DNA of 64,000 bases from an uncultured Acidimicrobiales bacterium (GTDB taxonomy: Bacteria; Actinomycetota; Acidimicrobiia; Acidimicrobiales; SZUA-35). Shown one piece after another: positions 35,531 to 45,278 of this stretch. The position numbers and the translations under genes are program-made. The notes under the pieces were generated by a model. That model was not told the origin of the DNA. It ran no database searches and saw only the letters and a list, made by a program, of their open reading frames with translations. Numbering within the stretch: position 1 is the first letter of the stretch; each line of letters begins with the position of its first letter. The DNA lies in the NCBI GenBank assembly GCA_937922805.1, contig CALAJV010000006.1, forward strand, positions 248,001 to 312,000. The letters are read 5' to 3'.

Positions 35531-35935
35531 ATGGCTAACGGCGACCCAATTCTTGACCTAGAAGATCTTCACAATCCGCAAGAGCAGCGAAAGTTTCGGC
35601 GGTTGTGTATTGACACTTCGCAAGAAGAACTTGTTCAGCTCACCGATATTATCGACCTTCACCTCAGCCAAGTTCGAGAAAACGCAGCCCCACAAACCGA
35701 TCTGGAAACGGCGGAGATGGTAGCGAACTCGCTGTCAACTCTTATCGCTAGCCAAACCCCATTCGAGCCATCGGAGCGGCTACTGATTAGAGGTGCCGTT
35801 GAGTACTTCCTTCTTCGTGATGATGCCTCCGGCGATCTTGAGGACCCAGTCGGATTCGATGATGATGTTCGGGTTGTCAACTCTGTACTTGATCGAATCG
35901 GTAAACCGGAACTGAAGATCGTCCCGGCCTCTTAG
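35531..35935 (+). CDS. DUF1232/YkvA-like small protein
   Basis: 134 residues from an ATG at 35531; a GTG at 35510 is an alternative. A helical N-terminal domain is followed by RGAVEYFLLRDDASGDLED and GFDDDVRVVNSVLDRIG, which match the layout of DUF1232 (YkvA), although the hydrophobic PIDLIPD core is replaced by DDASGDLED. The family's role is unknown. Confidence 0.6.
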   Translation: MANGDPILDLEDLHNPQEQRKFRRLCIDTSQEELVQLTDIIDLHLSQVRENAAPQTDLETAEMVANSLSTLIASQTPFEPSERLLIRGAVEYFLLRDDASGDLEDPVGFDDDVRVVNSVLDRIGKPELKIVPAS

Positions 35936-36018
35936 CCACCCGCTTCGGTTTCGACGCTTAGGCTCACAGACACAGTTTTACCCAGGCACGGCCTGGCGCA
36001 TCGACCTATTGTGACCTC

Positions 36019-37713
36019 ATGTCCATTTTTGAGTTGAGCGAACATGCAGTCGACGAAGTAGCGGCCATTAATCCTCTAATGGCGACGTACAGCGGCATAG
36101 TCGGATATAACCATCTGTGGCCAGATCTCTCGCCCGACGGATCAGCAGCGAGGCAACAGTATTACGTATCACTCCGCCAGCGGGCAATTGATTGCGCCCT
36201 CGACAGCGGCTCAGCCGAACCAAGTCGAGCTGTCGAACTAGCAACTCGAGTGTTGATTGATGACTGCAACCTGCACGTGGCCAACGCTGATGCCCCGTTC
36301 TTTGATCTCAACAACATCGCATCTTCTCATCAAGAACTTCGCTTTGTCTTTGGGTCGCAGCCAGCTGAAACAGGCCAGGATTGGGACGCGATCCTTACCC
36401 GACTAGAAACAATCGATCAGCCGCTAGCTGGTTACCAAGCGACCCTCGACCAAGGACTAGCCAAAGGCCACGTCGTGTCCCAACGCCAGGTCACAGCCGT
36501 TATCGACCAGGGCCGGTCGACAGCCAGCGAGAACTCTTCGTTCCACGAGCTAACTCGCCGTTTGAACAACTCGCCGCTAGCCGACGATCCAACAATCGAC
36601 CACCTCCGAGACCGATTGAGCTCCGCTATCACCCACGCTCAAAAGAGCTTCCAGGCGTTCAACGACTACCTTGAATCTACCTACTTGCCGAGTGCCGACG
36701 AAGCCGATGCAGTCGGAAGCGAACGATACGTTCAACAAGCCCAACAGTTTCTTGGCGCCAAACTCGACCCACACTCGACCTACCGATGGGGCTGGGACGA
36801 AGTTGAGCGACTATGGGCAGACATGCAACGGGCTTGTGCTCAAATAGACGCCAGCGCTAGTCCGGCCGAGGTTATACACCAGCTCCAAACTGACCCGATG
36901 TACGCAGCGGCCGACCAGGTTGACTTCATTAACCGGATGAAAGAGATACAACAACAAGCTCTCAGCCAACTGGCAGGAAAACACTTTGACGTACCGGACC
37001 AAATTCGGGCCATCGATGTACAAGTAGAACCGGCAGGCGGAGCGTTGGCAGCGCACTACGTCGGCCCTTCTGAAGACTTCACTCGACCGGGTTCAGTCTG
37101 GTACCCGGTTGATGGTCAACAACATTTCCCCCTCTTTCGAGAGGTTACAATCGCTTACCACGAGGGGTTTCCCGGCCACCACCTCCAGGTTGGCGTTCAG
37201 AACACCTTGGCCGAGTCACTCTCCCGATATCACCGGACAATGGTCTGGTATCCAGGCTCAGGAGAGGGGTGGGCACTTTACGCCGAAGGACTGATGAAAG
37301 AACTTGGCTACTTCGATCGTCCCGAGTATGAGATCGGGTTATTGTCGAGCCAACTCCTCCGATCAGCAAGAATCGCTATCGACATTGGTTCCCACCTTGA
37401 GCTTCCAATACCAAAAGATGTTTCCTTTCATCCTGGTGAAAGGTGGAGCTACGAGCTCGCAGTCGAACTACTGACCGACCGGGCCCTTGAGAGCATCGAG
37501 TCCGCGAACTCCGAGGTGCTTCGCTACTACGGGTGGCCGGGCCAAGCGATCTCATACAAAGTCGGCGAACAAGCAATTCTGGATCTACGGGCCACCCATC
37601 AGCGGCGCCCCGACTTCGACATGAAGACGTTCCACTCCGACGTTCTTAGTGTCGGCTCAATCGGGTTAGACCTAATGCAAGAGTTTCTAGCACCGCAGCC
37701 ACAACCCGAGTGA
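36019..37713 (+). CDS. DUF885 putative metallopeptidase
   Basis: 564 residues. The signature YHEGFPGHHLQ (about 376-386) corresponds to the HExxH-like zinc motif of DUF885. A following SRYHRTMVWYPGSGEGWALYAEGLM block provides the downstream Glu. The family is thought to contain peptidases. No signal peptide, so cytoplasmic. TATTGT lies 6 nt before the ATG, consistent with a leaderless transcript. Confidence 0.85.
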   Translation: MSIFELSEHAVDEVAAINPLMATYSGIVGYNHLWPDLSPDGSAARQQYYVSLRQRAIDCALDSGSAEPSRAVELATRVLIDDCNLHVANADAPFFDLNNIASSHQELRFVFGSQPAETGQDWDAILTRLETIDQPLAGYQATLDQGLAKGHVVSQRQVTAVIDQGRSTASENSSFHELTRRLNNSPLADDPTIDHLRDRLSSAITHAQKSFQAFNDYLESTYLPSADEADAVGSERYVQQAQQFLGAKLDPHSTYRWGWDEVERLWADMQRACAQIDASASPAEVIHQLQTDPMYAAADQVDFINRMKEIQQQALSQLAGKHFDVPDQIRAIDVQVEPAGGALAAHYVGPSEDFTRPGSVWYPVDGQQHFPLFREVTIAYHEGFPGHHLQVGVQNTLAESLSRYHRTMVWYPGSGEGWALYAEGLMKELGYFDRPEYEIGLLSSQLLRSARIAIDIGSHLELPIPKDVSFHPGERWSYELAVELLTDRALESIESANSEVLRYYGWPGQAISYKVGEQAILDLRATHQRRPDFDMKTFHSDVLSVGSIGLDLMQEFLAPQPQPE

Positions 37714-37728
37714 AATCGGCGCTAGCCG

Positions 37729-38799
37729 TCATCCAACTGCGGCGGCGACCTTTGCCCGATGCACGTAGCTAACGCTGGCCCATCCGCGGTACGGATCGAT
37801 AGTGACACCATGCTCAGTCTCGTCGGGAGCAGTCGCGGTGAATGTCTCGCTCAGAACTCCGCCCTCAACAGTTGACCAGCCAGCCTCCAACAAAGAGGAG
37901 CGAACTTCGGCTTCGAGCTCGGCCGAGGTTTTGAGCTCCTCCCGCTCCCCGTCCGAACGTGGACCATCAATGTTGGGCAGGTATTCATACTCGTAGGTGA
38001 AGTACAGTGGAATTGTTGCATCGGCGGACGTATCGGCACCGAGCTGGACGCTCTGGGCGTAACCAAACTCATTCGTGCCGAACCCAACCTCCGCTATCTG
38101 CCCACCCTCCAAGTCCGGATACATGCGGGCCCATCCTGCCAAGTTCTCTACATAGTTCCGCAACTCGTCGTCGGTGTCAGGCGATAGAGAATAGGTAACG
38201 TTTATCTCAACAAGTTCTGGGTGGTCGCTATCTTTCTTGACCACGACGGTAAATTTCTCAGACACTCCGTCCGAAGAGAAAAAGACCATTTCGGTCGCCG
38301 TTACCTGAACGCCAAGATCGGCACTATTGCCTTCGCCCTCGGACGATAACGTGAGCTCGCCCCTAGCGGAAGTAAAGGTTGATGTCTTTACTCGAGCAAC
38401 GACCTGCTCATATGAGCTGGAGTCGGTCTGATACATCGCGTTCATTGAGATCTCGTACTCGCCACCACGCCAACTTCGCCCCGCAGTGTGTTCCAAACGA
38501 GAGTCCACGGCGAAAATCCATCCGTGATCAATCCCGTAGTCCCCTGTCGGTAGCAGATACAACAATGGAACTAAGGTCGATCGCACGTCTGACGTTGGCG
38601 TTCGGACCTGTTCAATCTTGGTTTGAAGTGTGTTCAACGTTTCCGGGCCGGCAAGGTTCAGCGAACGAAATTCCACCGGCTCAAAAGCAGCCTGCTGTTC
38701 GATTGCCTTAGCTCCCTCGGAGTCATCAGACGTCAACGTGGAACATGAGGTGGCCAACAAAGCAAGAATCAGCCAGTACAAAATCGTTCGCTTCAACAT
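37729..38799 (-). CDS. Predicted lipoprotein of unknown function
   Basis: 356 residues from the ATG at 38799. The lipobox LLATSC ends at Cys near residue 19, so the mature protein is lipid-anchored. The body is strand-rich, with a region resembling bacterial cell-surface proteins. I do not recognise a family. It converges with DUF885 and is divergent from the NUDIX gene, with about 110 bp between starts. Confidence 0.75.
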   Translation of the reverse strand: MLKRTILYWLILALLATSCSTLTSDDSEGAKAIEQQAAFEPVEFRSLNLAGPETLNTLQTKIEQVRTPTSDVRSTLVPLLYLLPTGDYGIDHGWIFAVDSRLEHTAGRSWRGGEYEISMNAMYQTDSSSYEQVVARVKTSTFTSARGELTLSSEGEGNSADLGVQVTATEMVFFSSDGVSEKFTVVVKKDSDHPELVEINVTYSLSPDTDDELRNYVENLAGWARMYPDLEGGQIAEVGFGTNEFGYAQSVQLGADTSADATIPLYFTYEYEYLPNIDGPRSDGEREELKTSAELEAEVRSSLLEAGWSTVEGGVLSETFTATAPDETEHGVTIDPYRGWASVSYVHRAKVAAAVG

Positions 38800-38909
38800 T
38801 GTCGCCCCCGCACGCTGGTCAACGTCTTCGGGACTGACCTTCCCTGAGGCACAGGGTAACAACGTCGTGTTTGTGCCGACCCGAATTGGACCAATAGTAC
38901 TATGAATGA

Positions 38910-39434
38910 ATGGCTACCCACAGCGCAGGCATTGTCTTGTACCGCATCGCTGACGCCGGCAACGCTACGAGCAGCGCGACCCTCGACCCTCAAGGCAATG
39001 ATCAGATCCAATCAAGTGACGTCGAAATTTTGCTTGTTCACCCTGGTGGCCCGTTCTGGGCCAATAAGGACACCCATGGCTGGTCAATTCCGAAAGGTGA
39101 ATACGATCCTGAAAAAGAGGGAGCTTTAGCAGCGGCCGAGCGTGAGTTTGAAGAAGAACTCGGTTCACCGGCCCCTCCGGGGAAGCGAATTGAGCTAGGA
39201 GCGGTCCGGGCGTCGTCCAAGATCATTCACTCGTGGCTTACCCAAGGCAACTTCGATCCAGATGATCTTGCCAGTAATACCTTCGACATCGAGTGGCCGC
39301 CAAAGTCTGGACGTCAGCAAACGTTCCCCGAGGTTGACAAGTGTTGCTGGTTCGACTTGGAAACAGCCAAAACAAAACTCCACAAGGGCCACCTTCCCTT
39401 GCTGAAGGAAATACAGGCAGCGCTTATCGGCTGA
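38910..39434 (+). CDS. NUDIX hydrolase
   Basis: 174 residues. The NUDIX box reads GEYDPEKEGALAAAEREFEEELG (about 64-86), with the required Glu residues. The N-terminal SAGIVLYR and GWSIPKGE are typical of a pyrophosphohydrolase. Likely substrates are nucleotide pyrophosphates or similar phosphoanhydrides. TACTAT 6 nt before the ATG suggests a leaderless transcript. Confidence 0.9.
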   Translation: MATHSAGIVLYRIADAGNATSSATLDPQGNDQIQSSDVEILLVHPGGPFWANKDTHGWSIPKGEYDPEKEGALAAAEREFEEELGSPAPPGKRIELGAVRASSKIIHSWLTQGNFDPDDLASNTFDIEWPPKSGRQQTFPEVDKCCWFDLETAKTKLHKGHLPLLKEIQAALIG

Positions 39435-39557
39435 ACGGCTAGGAATAGGGTCAAAGAGCGGCCAATATTTCGTGACAGCCTATCCACCACTCCGAGTGGT
39501 CAAGGCACTACATTTCCTTGGCACGACGCCGCCAATGACCCCAGAGGATCCCCATCC

Positions 39558-40343
39558 GTGTTGCTACGCCCGCCTATCTATGGCCTTGACATTTTAATTG
39601 CCGCTGATCAACCAACCCAGCGAACTCGTCGACCTGGAGAATCCCTAACACTTCACAGTGTTGGGTTTATGACTCCCCCATCGGCATCGAAGAACAACAA
39701 TTCTGATCACCAGACGACGTTGCTCGACCCAGCCACCAGCTCGATTGCGGCCGCCAGCATTAGCACCCCAGACGGTGATGAATACTACAACGGCGACGAA
39801 GCGAGAATCCTGCGAATCCTTGACCAACGATTTGCTGTGCTCGAACCTGGGGTGGTGGCGACATGGCACGGGTCAATTCTCGACCTACCGTTCCTAGCGG
39901 CACGATCGCATGCACTCGATATTGAGCTCGGCCTCAGACTCAAAACCGATACCCGTCGGGGCGCTGGCGTGACCAGCGTTGCCAACGGCAGACAGAAGCG
40001 TCTTCAGATTGGAAATCGACACCGCCAGGTCCGGTACGGGGTTTGCGCGGCGTGGCACGCCCAACGACACCTAGACCTGAAGTGGGTTTATCGACGTTCA
40101 TCAAAAGCCCTTAGCCTCAATAGCGGTACCGATGAGCTGACCGGACTAGACCCCCGCCGGGGAGCGCATCTCGCTCGGTCGCTCGCCGAGCGCCGGTGGC
40201 GGCAAGCCCGACGACACCTGGACCGGGTCCTCCCTCCTACCAAGATGGCGAGCTATGCCTGGACGTGCCTCACACCGGAGCTTCAAGCCGGGCCAGACCT
40301 TGTGATTACCTCAAGAAACGCACCAACACCGGTTCATCACTAG
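39558..40343 (+). CDS. PolB-like 3'-5' exonuclease homologue with a degenerate first motif
   Basis: 261 residues from a GTG with AGAGGA about 8 nt upstream. It shows the pattern of actinobacterial DnaQ-like exonucleases: PDGDEYYNGDEARIL, then TWHGSILDLPFLAAR (usual WNGxxFDLPFL) and HLDLKWVYR (usual HLDxYRLYR). The first motif, normally DIET, is YGLDILIA, with Leu at residue 13 in place of the metal-binding Glu. About 45 extra polar residues separate motifs I and II. Catalysis is doubtful. Confidence 0.72.
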   Translation: MLLRPPIYGLDILIAADQPTQRTRRPGESLTLHSVGFMTPPSASKNNNSDHQTTLLDPATSSIAAASISTPDGDEYYNGDEARILRILDQRFAVLEPGVVATWHGSILDLPFLAARSHALDIELGLRLKTDTRRGAGVTSVANGRQKRLQIGNRHRQVRYGVCAAWHAQRHLDLKWVYRRSSKALSLNSGTDELTGLDPRRGAHLARSLAERRWRQARRHLDRVLPPTKMASYAWTCLTPELQAGPDLVITSRNAPTPVHH

Positions 40344-40442
40344 AACCAACCGAAGGCTCGGGCTGAAGAGCAAGACCCGTCCCAGATCGAACGCAGCCGT
40401 CGAGGCGACTGATGGTCACTAGCCGCTGTTACCATCGCAGAT

Positions 40443-40877
40443 ATGGAGTTGGAAGTTGGTCCGGTGCCGGCCGCAGAAGCCGATTCGTGGATCAAGTTCG
40501 CCCGGCGGATTCTAATCGAGCTAAAGAGCACGCCATCAGTCGACGATCTCCCAGCGGCCGACGCGGTTGACCTTTGGTCGCAAACGATCGATGCCTGGTC
40601 AAATATCGCCCGGCAGGCCACGGTTGGTGCAAAGCCGTTCCGTGTCTCGTCCACCTACGAACCGGAGTTCGCCGAATACCTATTACATGGGCTCGAGCAA
40701 TGCCTTCTGTCTCGAACCGTGGCCGAGTGGGTTCGCCCAGAAGAAGCGAAACAGCAACTGCCGTTCACCCTCATGGTGGTTCGAGCGTTTGTCGAAGGCC
40801 TAGCTTCAGAAGGCCACAGCGCCCAACATTACGTAGACCAAATCATGGCTGCGTTCGGGCAAGATCTAGACGCCTAA
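40443..40877 (+). CDS. Small helical protein of unknown function
   Basis: 144 residues, all-helical and acidic, with conserved-looking segments VDLWSQTIDAWSNIARQA and YEPEFAEYLLHGLEQCL. No family recognised, no membrane segment. TACCAT 7 nt before the ATG suggests a leaderless transcript. It converges with the amidohydrolase gene. Confidence 0.65.
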   Translation: MELEVGPVPAAEADSWIKFARRILIELKSTPSVDDLPAADAVDLWSQTIDAWSNIARQATVGAKPFRVSSTYEPEFAEYLLHGLEQCLLSRTVAEWVRPEEAKQQLPFTLMVVRAFVEGLASEGHSAQHYVDQIMAAFGQDLDA

Positions 40878-40939
40878 CCAGGCCAGCGGAACACGCGTTA
40901 GATCCAGCTGGCTCGACGACGCAGCGCTATCAGCACGCC

Positions 40940-42580
40940 TCAGCTGCTGGGCGACTGGCTAACCAGCGGGACGCCAGCGAGAACCGAGCGTTGGACCTGG
41001 CCGCCACTAAGGCCGATCTGGCCACCAACTACAACCCAGCTGATACCAACCGATGGTCGATCTGGAGCCGCAATTGTTGCCCGGTCGGCGATCACGGCAG
41101 GATCAAACACAACAACGTCAGCATCGGCACCTCGTTGCAGTCTTCCTTTTCGAGCCATCGCCGGAATCATTTGCTCGACTCGCTTCGCAGGCAAGATCGT
41201 TATTTTGGCTAGACCAGTTCGCAGATCCAACAAGCCAAGATCTCGAACGTAACGACCAATCGTTCGAGCGAACGTCCCCGCTCCCCGCGGATGATTATTT
41301 AGGCCAGCGGTGACAATGGCATCGCTAGCAACCATGACCCACGGTCTCTGTAGCGCCATCTGGATTTCATCTTCGGGAATCGAACCGATCGCAGCTACAA
41401 GCCGATTCTCGCCGATTGCTTGGTTGAGAGTTGCTCGGGTCAACCGGATGTCGGTTCCAGCTATCTGGAGATCGTCGATCGAAATTCGGTATCGTTCCTC
41501 CCAGCCATCGGCGAAACGCTCGCTACCCAAGAACGTCGCCCAGAAATCGTAAGGGTAGACACATGCCGTTACGTCAACTCCGTCGGCCCGGGCTTGATCT
41601 ATTTGGTCGAGAGCCTCAGCCATCCGAAAGGTTCCGCCGGTGCTCGTTAAGTGCTCGATGTGAATAGGCCGGCCAAGAGCGCGCCCGATCGAGAGAACCT
41701 CTTCGATCGCTTTGGCGCTACCGATCGGCTCGTTTGGGTCGTTGGCTCGGACATGAAAGAAACTCACATGACCGAAGTCGCTTGCTACCTGCGCCAACTG
41801 CTTCATCTCTGCCAACGTCGTACCGGGTGAATACTCCGGAGAGAAGGAAATCCCAGCGAATCCCGCTGCTAAGTTTTTGGCCGCCAGTTGAGCAAACTGA
41901 TCAAGTTCGAGGTCGGTTAGTTCTCGACCAACGTCGGCTCCGATGTCGAATCCTCGCATGAAGTGGTGATGAAAGGCCCCGCCAAAATGAACTGGCGATC
42001 GATTCTCATAGCGCCGAAAGAATGCCGGAGCGTAATTGTTAACTCCGTGCATAGCCAGGTTGGTAGTAACGCCATCCGCGAGTTTCAACCAACTCCCGAA
42101 TTCATTCGGCTCGTACGAAAGAATATCGACGAACCCTGGGGCCACGATTTGTCCTGATGCATCGAGAGTCTCTCGACCCTCGATCGCTGCGGCAGTTACA
42201 TCGGTAACGACTGTTCCGTCGATTCCGACATTGGCCAAACCGTCAAACCCGCTCTCGGGGTCAATAACTCGACCGCCAACAATAACCAAGTCGAAAATGT
42301 GATCAGAATCCGGGGCCGGGGCGGCGTCATCCATAACCGGCGGAGATCCGGTTCGCACGCTGGGCTCGAAAGCAAGAGGATGAGGTGCAGATTCTACGAT
42401 CCTGGTTGCGCTCGGCGCCGACGGGGCCGCAGTTGTTGATGGGCCGACAGCGACCGAGGCCCAACGTGGTCGAGCAAACCGATACACAACTCCGGCCTGA
42501 GCGACTCCGAAACCGAGAGCCAGCAAAAGCCTCCGCCGATTCCTCGACTTTGGTTCTTCCCTGGGATCTAGATCTGCCAT
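40940..42580 (-). CDS. Amidohydrolase of the N-acyl-D-amino-acid deacylase type, atypical metal site
   Basis: 546 residues. A Tat-like start (NRRRLLLALGFG) precedes a composite amidohydrolase domain that opens with FDLVIVGGRVIDPESG. The usual HxH after the first strand is replaced: GFVDILSYEP has Leu and Tyr. The following GVTT stretch has MHG where D-aminoacylases have NCG. Downstream elements are kept: FFHVRAND, IHIEHLT, ASDAIV and RGAGTFAR. It may retain one metal through the later His residues, but the activity is uncertain. Confidence 0.75.
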   Translation of the reverse strand: MADLDPREEPKSRNRRRLLLALGFGVAQAGVVYRFARPRWASVAVGPSTTAAPSAPSATRIVESAPHPLAFEPSVRTGSPPVMDDAAPAPDSDHIFDLVIVGGRVIDPESGFDGLANVGIDGTVVTDVTAAAIEGRETLDASGQIVAPGFVDILSYEPNEFGSWLKLADGVTTNLAMHGVNNYAPAFFRRYENRSPVHFGGAFHHHFMRGFDIGADVGRELTDLELDQFAQLAAKNLAAGFAGISFSPEYSPGTTLAEMKQLAQVASDFGHVSFFHVRANDPNEPIGSAKAIEEVLSIGRALGRPIHIEHLTSTGGTFRMAEALDQIDQARADGVDVTACVYPYDFWATFLGSERFADGWEERYRISIDDLQIAGTDIRLTRATLNQAIGENRLVAAIGSIPEDEIQMALQRPWVMVASDAIVTAGLNNHPRGAGTFARTIGRYVRDLGLLDLRTGLAKITILPAKRVEQMIPAMARKGRLQRGADADVVVFDPAVIADRATIAAPDRPSVGISWVVVGGQIGLSGGQVQRSVLAGVPLVSQSPSS

Positions 42581-42753
42581 CTACTCGTTCAACCTAGTGC
42601 CGTTGGCCATGTCGTCTGGTGGATCTCAGCTAGCGATACTTGCCCATTGTTCAGGCTGAAATTTGGGCAAGTAGATGGCAGAATCAACAAGCTGCACCGG
42701 CTGTCGACACGACATTCAACAAGACAAGCCAATTGGCCTGTTACGGTATTAGC

Positions 42754-43899
42754 GTGCCCAGCGAACTCCCAGCGCTCTACCCCCTCGGCATCGTCGGTGC
42801 CGGACAAATTGCCCGAATGACGCATCAAGCGGCCATGAAGCTTGGATTTACCCCGCGCCTGTTCGCCGAACGATTCGATGACTCGGCGGCCCAGGCTGCC
42901 CCTGACGCCGTTTTCTATCACCCTGACGCGCTGGCTGGCTTTGCCGAAGATTGTGCGGTTCTCACCTTTGAGCACGAACGGATTGATATTGGGCTACTGC
43001 AAGCGATGGAAGAAAACGGTTCGCTACTACGCCCTGGTATAGAAACCATCAGAGCTGCGTTCGACAAAATGTACCAGCGGCGAGTTTTGAAAAATAAGGG
43101 ATTCAACGTCCCTCGATTCTCCGAGGTTCGTGGCCCTGACGATGTTCTAGACTTCGCCGCCAGTGATGGATTTCCAATAGTTCTGAAAACAGTTCGAGCA
43201 GCCAAACCCGGCGAGCGCGGAGTTTGGATAGTTGAGAACCGATCCGAAGCAATGAAAGTTTTTTCCGAGCAGTCTGACCAGCAGTTGATGGCTGAGGAGT
43301 TCCAAGCCATTTTGAAAGAACTGGTGGTTCTGGTTGTCCGACGACCAGGCGGACAATCCCGTTGCTACCCCATCACGGAAATTTCGATTCAAGACGGCAT
43401 TTGTACTGAAATTCGAACACCAGCCGACATCGGTACCCGACTGGCCAGCGAAGCCAAAGACGTTGCTACTTCTATCGCCGATGAGCTACAGGCTGTTGGC
43501 GTTCTAGCAGTCGAGTTTTTTCTCACCACTGAAGGACTCGTTGTCAACGAGCTCGCTGCCCGACCCCACAACGCCGGCCATTTCACACTCGAGGCCTGCC
43601 CAACCTCCCAATTTGAAAATCATGTCAGAGCTGTACTGGATCTGCCACTCGGACCAACCTGGGCAAACGCCCCGGCTGCAGTCACGCTCAACGTACTAGG
43701 CACGCTCGACGGCGTGGATCCGGCTCGAGGTTTGCCCGAGGCGCTAGCGGTCGAAGGGGCACAAGTTCACCTTTATGGCAAGCTGCCAAGGCCACGCCGC
43801 AAGCTCGGCCACGTCACCGCCATCGGCGATGATATTGGCCAAGCTAGAGACTTAGCTCGGCGAGCAGAAGCAGCACTCCACGGCCGTCGTCATATCTAA
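42754..43899 (+). CDS. purK: N5-carboxyaminoimidazole ribonucleotide synthase
   Basis: 381 residues from a GTG at 42754, with TACGGT 6 nt upstream (leaderless). It has the ATP-grasp fold: N-terminal LGIVGAGQIARMTHQAA, then YQRRVLKNKGFNVP and a C-terminal NELAARPHNAGHFT with the metal ligands. It converts AIR, bicarbonate and ATP to N5-CAIR in purine synthesis. purE, usually adjacent, is not here. Confidence 0.93.
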   Translation: MPSELPALYPLGIVGAGQIARMTHQAAMKLGFTPRLFAERFDDSAAQAAPDAVFYHPDALAGFAEDCAVLTFEHERIDIGLLQAMEENGSLLRPGIETIRAAFDKMYQRRVLKNKGFNVPRFSEVRGPDDVLDFAASDGFPIVLKTVRAAKPGERGVWIVENRSEAMKVFSEQSDQQLMAEEFQAILKELVVLVVRRPGGQSRCYPITEISIQDGICTEIRTPADIGTRLASEAKDVATSIADELQAVGVLAVEFFLTTEGLVVNELAARPHNAGHFTLEACPTSQFENHVRAVLDLPLGPTWANAPAAVTLNVLGTLDGVDPARGLPEALAVEGAQVHLYGKLPRPRRKLGHVTAIGDDIGQARDLARRAEAALHGRRHI

Positions 43900-43963
43900 C
43901 ACCGGTCTTGTTCCACCCAAGATCACTCTGACACAACGAAAATGGCTGGGCAACTGGTCCACA

Positions 43964-43985
43964 CTCTCGATCGTTGATTCGAGAG
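43964..43985. other. Hairpin between purK and upp
   Basis: CTCTCGA/TCGAGAG, a perfect 7-bp stem with an 8-nt loop, in a 170-bp gap. There is no T-run after it. It may end purK transcription with Rho help, or regulate upp. Confidence 0.4.
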
Positions 43986-44069
43986 CAAGAACCATTGGGC
44001 AATCCGTTTGTGCAATCCATTCTGTAAGAAATTGAAGCGGGTCGCCCGATCTGATTTAGAGTGACAACC

Positions 44070-44702
44070 ATGGACTCTCGTCTCACCGTCGTTGATCATC
44101 CGCTCGTGACGCACAAGATCACTATGCTTCGCAACGAGACCACAGACTCATCGCTGTTCCGATCCTTGTGTCAGGAAGTCACGTTATTGACCGCCTACGA
44201 GGCACTACGGCACTTAAAGACCGAAGAGGTGTCAGTGAAAACGCCGGTCACCATGACTCGGGCGCCGATTTTGGCTGGGCCAGCTCCAGCAATTGTCGGT
44301 ATTCTTCGGGCCGGGTTGGTCATGGTAGAGGCAATTCTGACGTTGATTCCTAACGGCCGGGTCGGCCACCTTGGGTTGTTTCGAGACCCTGAAACCCACA
44401 AACCAGTCGAATACTACAAAAAGCTACCGGCCGACATTGACCAGCGAGAGGTGCTCCTCGTCGATCCGATGCTGGCGACCGGAGGCAGCGCAGTTCATGC
44501 CCTGGATGTTTTGACCGCAGCCGGTTGCTCAAATATCCATTTACTTTCGATCCTGGGCTGCCCCGAGGGCATTGAGGCTGTGCATCAAGCTCACCCTTCT
44601 ACTCAAATTACGCTCGCTGCGCTCGATGAGAAACTAAATGAGAATGCCTACATCGTGCCCGGGCTCGGCGACGCCGGGGATCGAATATACGGCACTAAGT
44701 AG
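44070..44702 (+). CDS. upp: Uracil phosphoribosyltransferase
   Basis: 210 residues from the ATG at 44070; a GTG at 44061 lies inside the likely -10. TVVDHPLVTHKITMLR opens the protein, and the PRPP-binding loop is VDPMLATGGSAVHAL. TAGAGT lies 7 nt before the ATG. It makes UMP from uracil and PRPP, and is probably co-transcribed with cdd, 14 bp downstream, as a pyrimidine salvage pair. Confidence 0.93.
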   Translation: MDSRLTVVDHPLVTHKITMLRNETTDSSLFRSLCQEVTLLTAYEALRHLKTEEVSVKTPVTMTRAPILAGPAPAIVGILRAGLVMVEAILTLIPNGRVGHLGLFRDPETHKPVEYYKKLPADIDQREVLLVDPMLATGGSAVHALDVLTAAGCSNIHLLSILGCPEGIEAVHQAHPSTQITLAALDEKLNENAYIVPGLGDAGDRIYGTK

Positions 44703-44716
44703 TCACCAGGAGCAAC

Positions 44717-45166
44717 ATGGTTGAACAATTCCAGCCAGATCAGCCAGAGCGTTCCGCATCAAATGACGAGGAAATCTCTGTCGACTGGGATTTGCTGCGG
44801 CGAGAAGCGGCCAAAGCGGCTGCGAAGGCCTATGCCCCGTATTCCAATTTTCATGTCGGAGCTGCGGCCATAACCTCTAACGACCAGCTAGTCACCGGTT
44901 CCAACGTCGAGAACATCTCGTACGGCCTTAGCCTCTGCGCCGAGTGCTCGTTAATCTCTGATCTCCACCGAGTCGGAGGCGGTCGCATAGTGGCAGTAGC
45001 GATCCTTTCTGGTTCAGGGCAGCCATGCACTCCCTGTGGCCGGTGCCGACAAATCTTATTCGAACACGGTGGCCCCAGTTGCCTTGTCGACGGAGACGGA
45101 ACGCCACGAACGTTGGCTGAATTACTCCCCGGCGAATTTGATCAAGACCGATTCGCCCAAGGCTAA
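44717..45166 (+). CDS. cdd: Cytidine deaminase
   Basis: 149 residues. Zinc-binding site: SLCAECSLI (Cys and catalytic Glu) and PCTPCGRCRQ (two Cys), plus NVENISYG for substrate. It deaminates cytidine and deoxycytidine. AGGAG lies 5-6 nt before the ATG. An extra 25-residue acidic N-terminus precedes the domain. Confidence 0.93.
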   Translation: MVEQFQPDQPERSASNDEEISVDWDLLRREAAKAAAKAYAPYSNFHVGAAAITSNDQLVTGSNVENISYGLSLCAECSLISDLHRVGGGRIVAVAILSGSGQPCTPCGRCRQILFEHGGPSCLVDGDGTPRTLAELLPGEFDQDRFAQG

Positions 45167-45278
45167 AACCCAATCAAACGCTCTCCGGCCAGAGGATTCA
45201 AGATCCGGGAATGTCATTGTTGTAGTTCAATGTTGTGGTTCTGTACCCTCGTTTCCCGTCCTGGTGCGACTACGTATC

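Noticed and set aside
43844..44114. Minus-strand open frames between purK and upp
   Set aside because: They cover the upp promoter region in reverse and have no start site or conserved motif.
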